Source: Sphingomonadales bacterium
GTDB lineage: Bacteria > Bacteroidota > Bacteroidia > UBA7662
DNA: 64,000 nt
Reading direction: 5' to 3'
Assembly: GCA_016872215.1 (NCBI GenBank)
Contig: VHAX01000004.1
Span: 56,440-120,439 of the forward strand
Part shown: one piece after another, positions 63,171-64,000 of the stretch
Layout: each line of letters opens with the position of its first letter
Position numbering within the stretch: the first letter of the stretch is position 1
Translations under genes and position numbers: made by a program
Notes under the pieces: generated by a model
Told to the model about the DNA's origin: nothing
The model's database searches: none
Seen by the model: only the letters and a program-made list of their open reading frames with translations

Positions 63171-64000
63171 GCGATAACACCCATATTGGCATAACTTGCG
63201 GCGACCTGAATGGGGTGGGCATGGAGCTGGTGATCCGAATCCTCAGCGATCCCCGCATCCTCCACTCGATGACCCCGATCGTATATGCTCCCAAGCGGGC
63301 CGTCAGTGTCTACCGTAAAATATTAGGGGTACAGGATTGGAATCTGCAAGCTATCGAAACACCCCATCAGGCCCCTCCGCATAAGGCCTGCCTGATCAGT
63401 CTATCGGCAGAGGAGTTTGAGATCGTGCCCGGACAACCCGACCCGAATCTGGTCCGCTTCACGCGTCAATCGCTTGAACGCGCGGTGACCGACCTCAAAT
63501 CCGGTGCATTGGATGCGCTGGTGACTGCCCCCATCAACAAAGCCGGAATCCAGGGCGACGGTTTTCAGGTGCCCGGACACACCGAGTTTCTGCAAAAGGA
63601 ATTTCCCGGTAGCAAAGCTATGATGATTCTCCTGGGCGACCACATGAAGGCGGCAACCGTAACTGGTCATATCCCACTCAAAGAGGTGCCGTCGGCCCTC
63701 ACCCGTGAGCGTGTGGTCGACAGCATCCGGCGTTTTGCCCTGGCCCTCACCCAGGACTTCGCCATCTCCCGTCCGAGGATTGCAGTTTTGTCGCTCAATC
63801 CCCACGCTGGAGATGCCGGTCTTTTGGGTGACGAGGAGCAAAAGGTTATCATTCCCGCGATCGAATCCTTGCAATCGGAGGGGTTGCTGGTATGGGGCCC
63901 CTATGGTGCAGATGGATTTTTCGGAACGGCACGTTACACCCAGTTCGACGGTGTTCTTGGGATGTACCACGATCAGGTCCTCACCCCGTTCAAGGCCTTG
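63167..64000 (+). CDS. pdxA: 4-hydroxythreonine-4-phosphate dehydrogenase, 3'-partial
   Basis: Pyridoxal phosphate synthesis enzyme. Absent from the ORF track because it runs off the window. From the TTG at 63167 it reads MSDNTHIGITCGDLNGVGME, the usual N-terminus for Bacteroidota PdxA; 278 residues are visible. The three metal-binding histidines are seen in PGHTEFL, NPHAGDAG and MYHDQVLTPFKAL. The TTG start overlaps the aminopeptidase stop by 4 bp, so the two are coupled. Only the last 50-70 residues are missing. Confidence 0.93.
   Translation, partial: MSDNTHIGITCGDLNGVGMELVIRILSDPRILHSMTPIVYAPKRAVSVYRKILGVQDWNLQAIETPHQAPPHKACLISLSAEEFEIVPGQPDPNLVRFTRQSLERAVTDLKSGALDALVTAPINKAGIQGDGFQVPGHTEFLQKEFPGSKAMMILLGDHMKAATVTGHIPLKEVPSALTRERVVDSIRRFALALTQDFAISRPRIAVLSLNPHAGDAGLLGDEEQKVIIPAIESLQSEGLLVWGPYGADGFFGTARYTQFDGVLGMYHDQVLTPFKAL

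Overview
The window is a stretch of a Bacteroidota chromosome with a fairly high G+C content for the phylum. Four things point there: the uppS-bamA-Skp-Skp run, two proteins ending in type A type IX secretion (T9SS) sorting domains, a DnaE polymerase carrying its own N-terminal exonuclease domain, and start sites preceded by TAnnTTTG-type -7 boxes with almost no Shine-Dalgarno sequences. The genus cannot be named from sequence alone (Saprospirales/Chitinophagales-like groups are possible). There are no rRNA or tRNA genes, CRISPR arrays, insertion sequences or prophage blocks.

Layout. 1-7.8 kb (+): uppS (cut by the window edge), bamA, two periplasmic OmpH/Skp chaperones, a PorE-like OmpA protein and purM. 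7.8-18.8 kb (-): rny, zapA, a ZapB-like coiled-coil gene, pheT, a T9SS-exported metallopeptidase, an ABC-F ATPase and another T9SS cargo protein. 18.9-32.8 kb (+): menA-menC-menE (menaquinone), dnaE, thioredoxin, miaE, a free-methionine-sulfoxide reductase, a class III aminotransferase, a broken KilA-N gene, and a FAH hydrolase/flavin reductase pair. 32.8-44.9 kb (-): phosphohexomutase, SRPBCC protein, an orphan ORF, three glycosyltransferases that look like one lipid-linked-sugar module, a porin, purine nucleoside phosphorylase and lpxK. 45.2-47.0 kb (+): nif3-like gene and its zinc-ribbon partner. 47.1-52.5 kb (-): a tightly overlapped operon pssA-purS-M28 peptidase-rsmI-lnt-(24-codon ORF)-inositol monophosphatase. 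52.7-53.8 kb (+): fatty acid desaturase. 53.9-55.2 kb (-): 2Fe-2S ferredoxin and queG. 55.4-64 kb (+): priA, a four-gene membrane module (TM2, DUF2752, DUF4870-like, M48 protease), a thioredoxin-fold lipoprotein-like protein, M17 aminopeptidase and pdxA (cut by the window edge).

Functionally most of the window is envelope biogenesis (lipid carrier, outer-membrane assembly, lipid A, phospholipid and lipoprotein maturation, polyprenyl-linked glycosylation, T9SS cargo) mixed with core replication, translation, quinone and purine genes.

The less ordinary parts are: short repeats or low-complexity insertions in or next to conserved genes (dnaE linker, a glycosyltransferase loop, MenE, the 34.6 kb spacer); a KilA-N gene killed by a 4-bp duplication and two stops; very small ORFs at 40.8 and 47.9 kb; several genes whose -7 promoter box lies only 4-5 nt before the start codon (possible leaderless mRNAs); a pair of 30-bp repeats in the nif3 leader; and the AT-richer membrane protease module at 58-60 kb, which is the best candidate for an undescribed system. 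Coordinates often differ from the ORF track because many ORF-track starts lie upstream of the likely real start.
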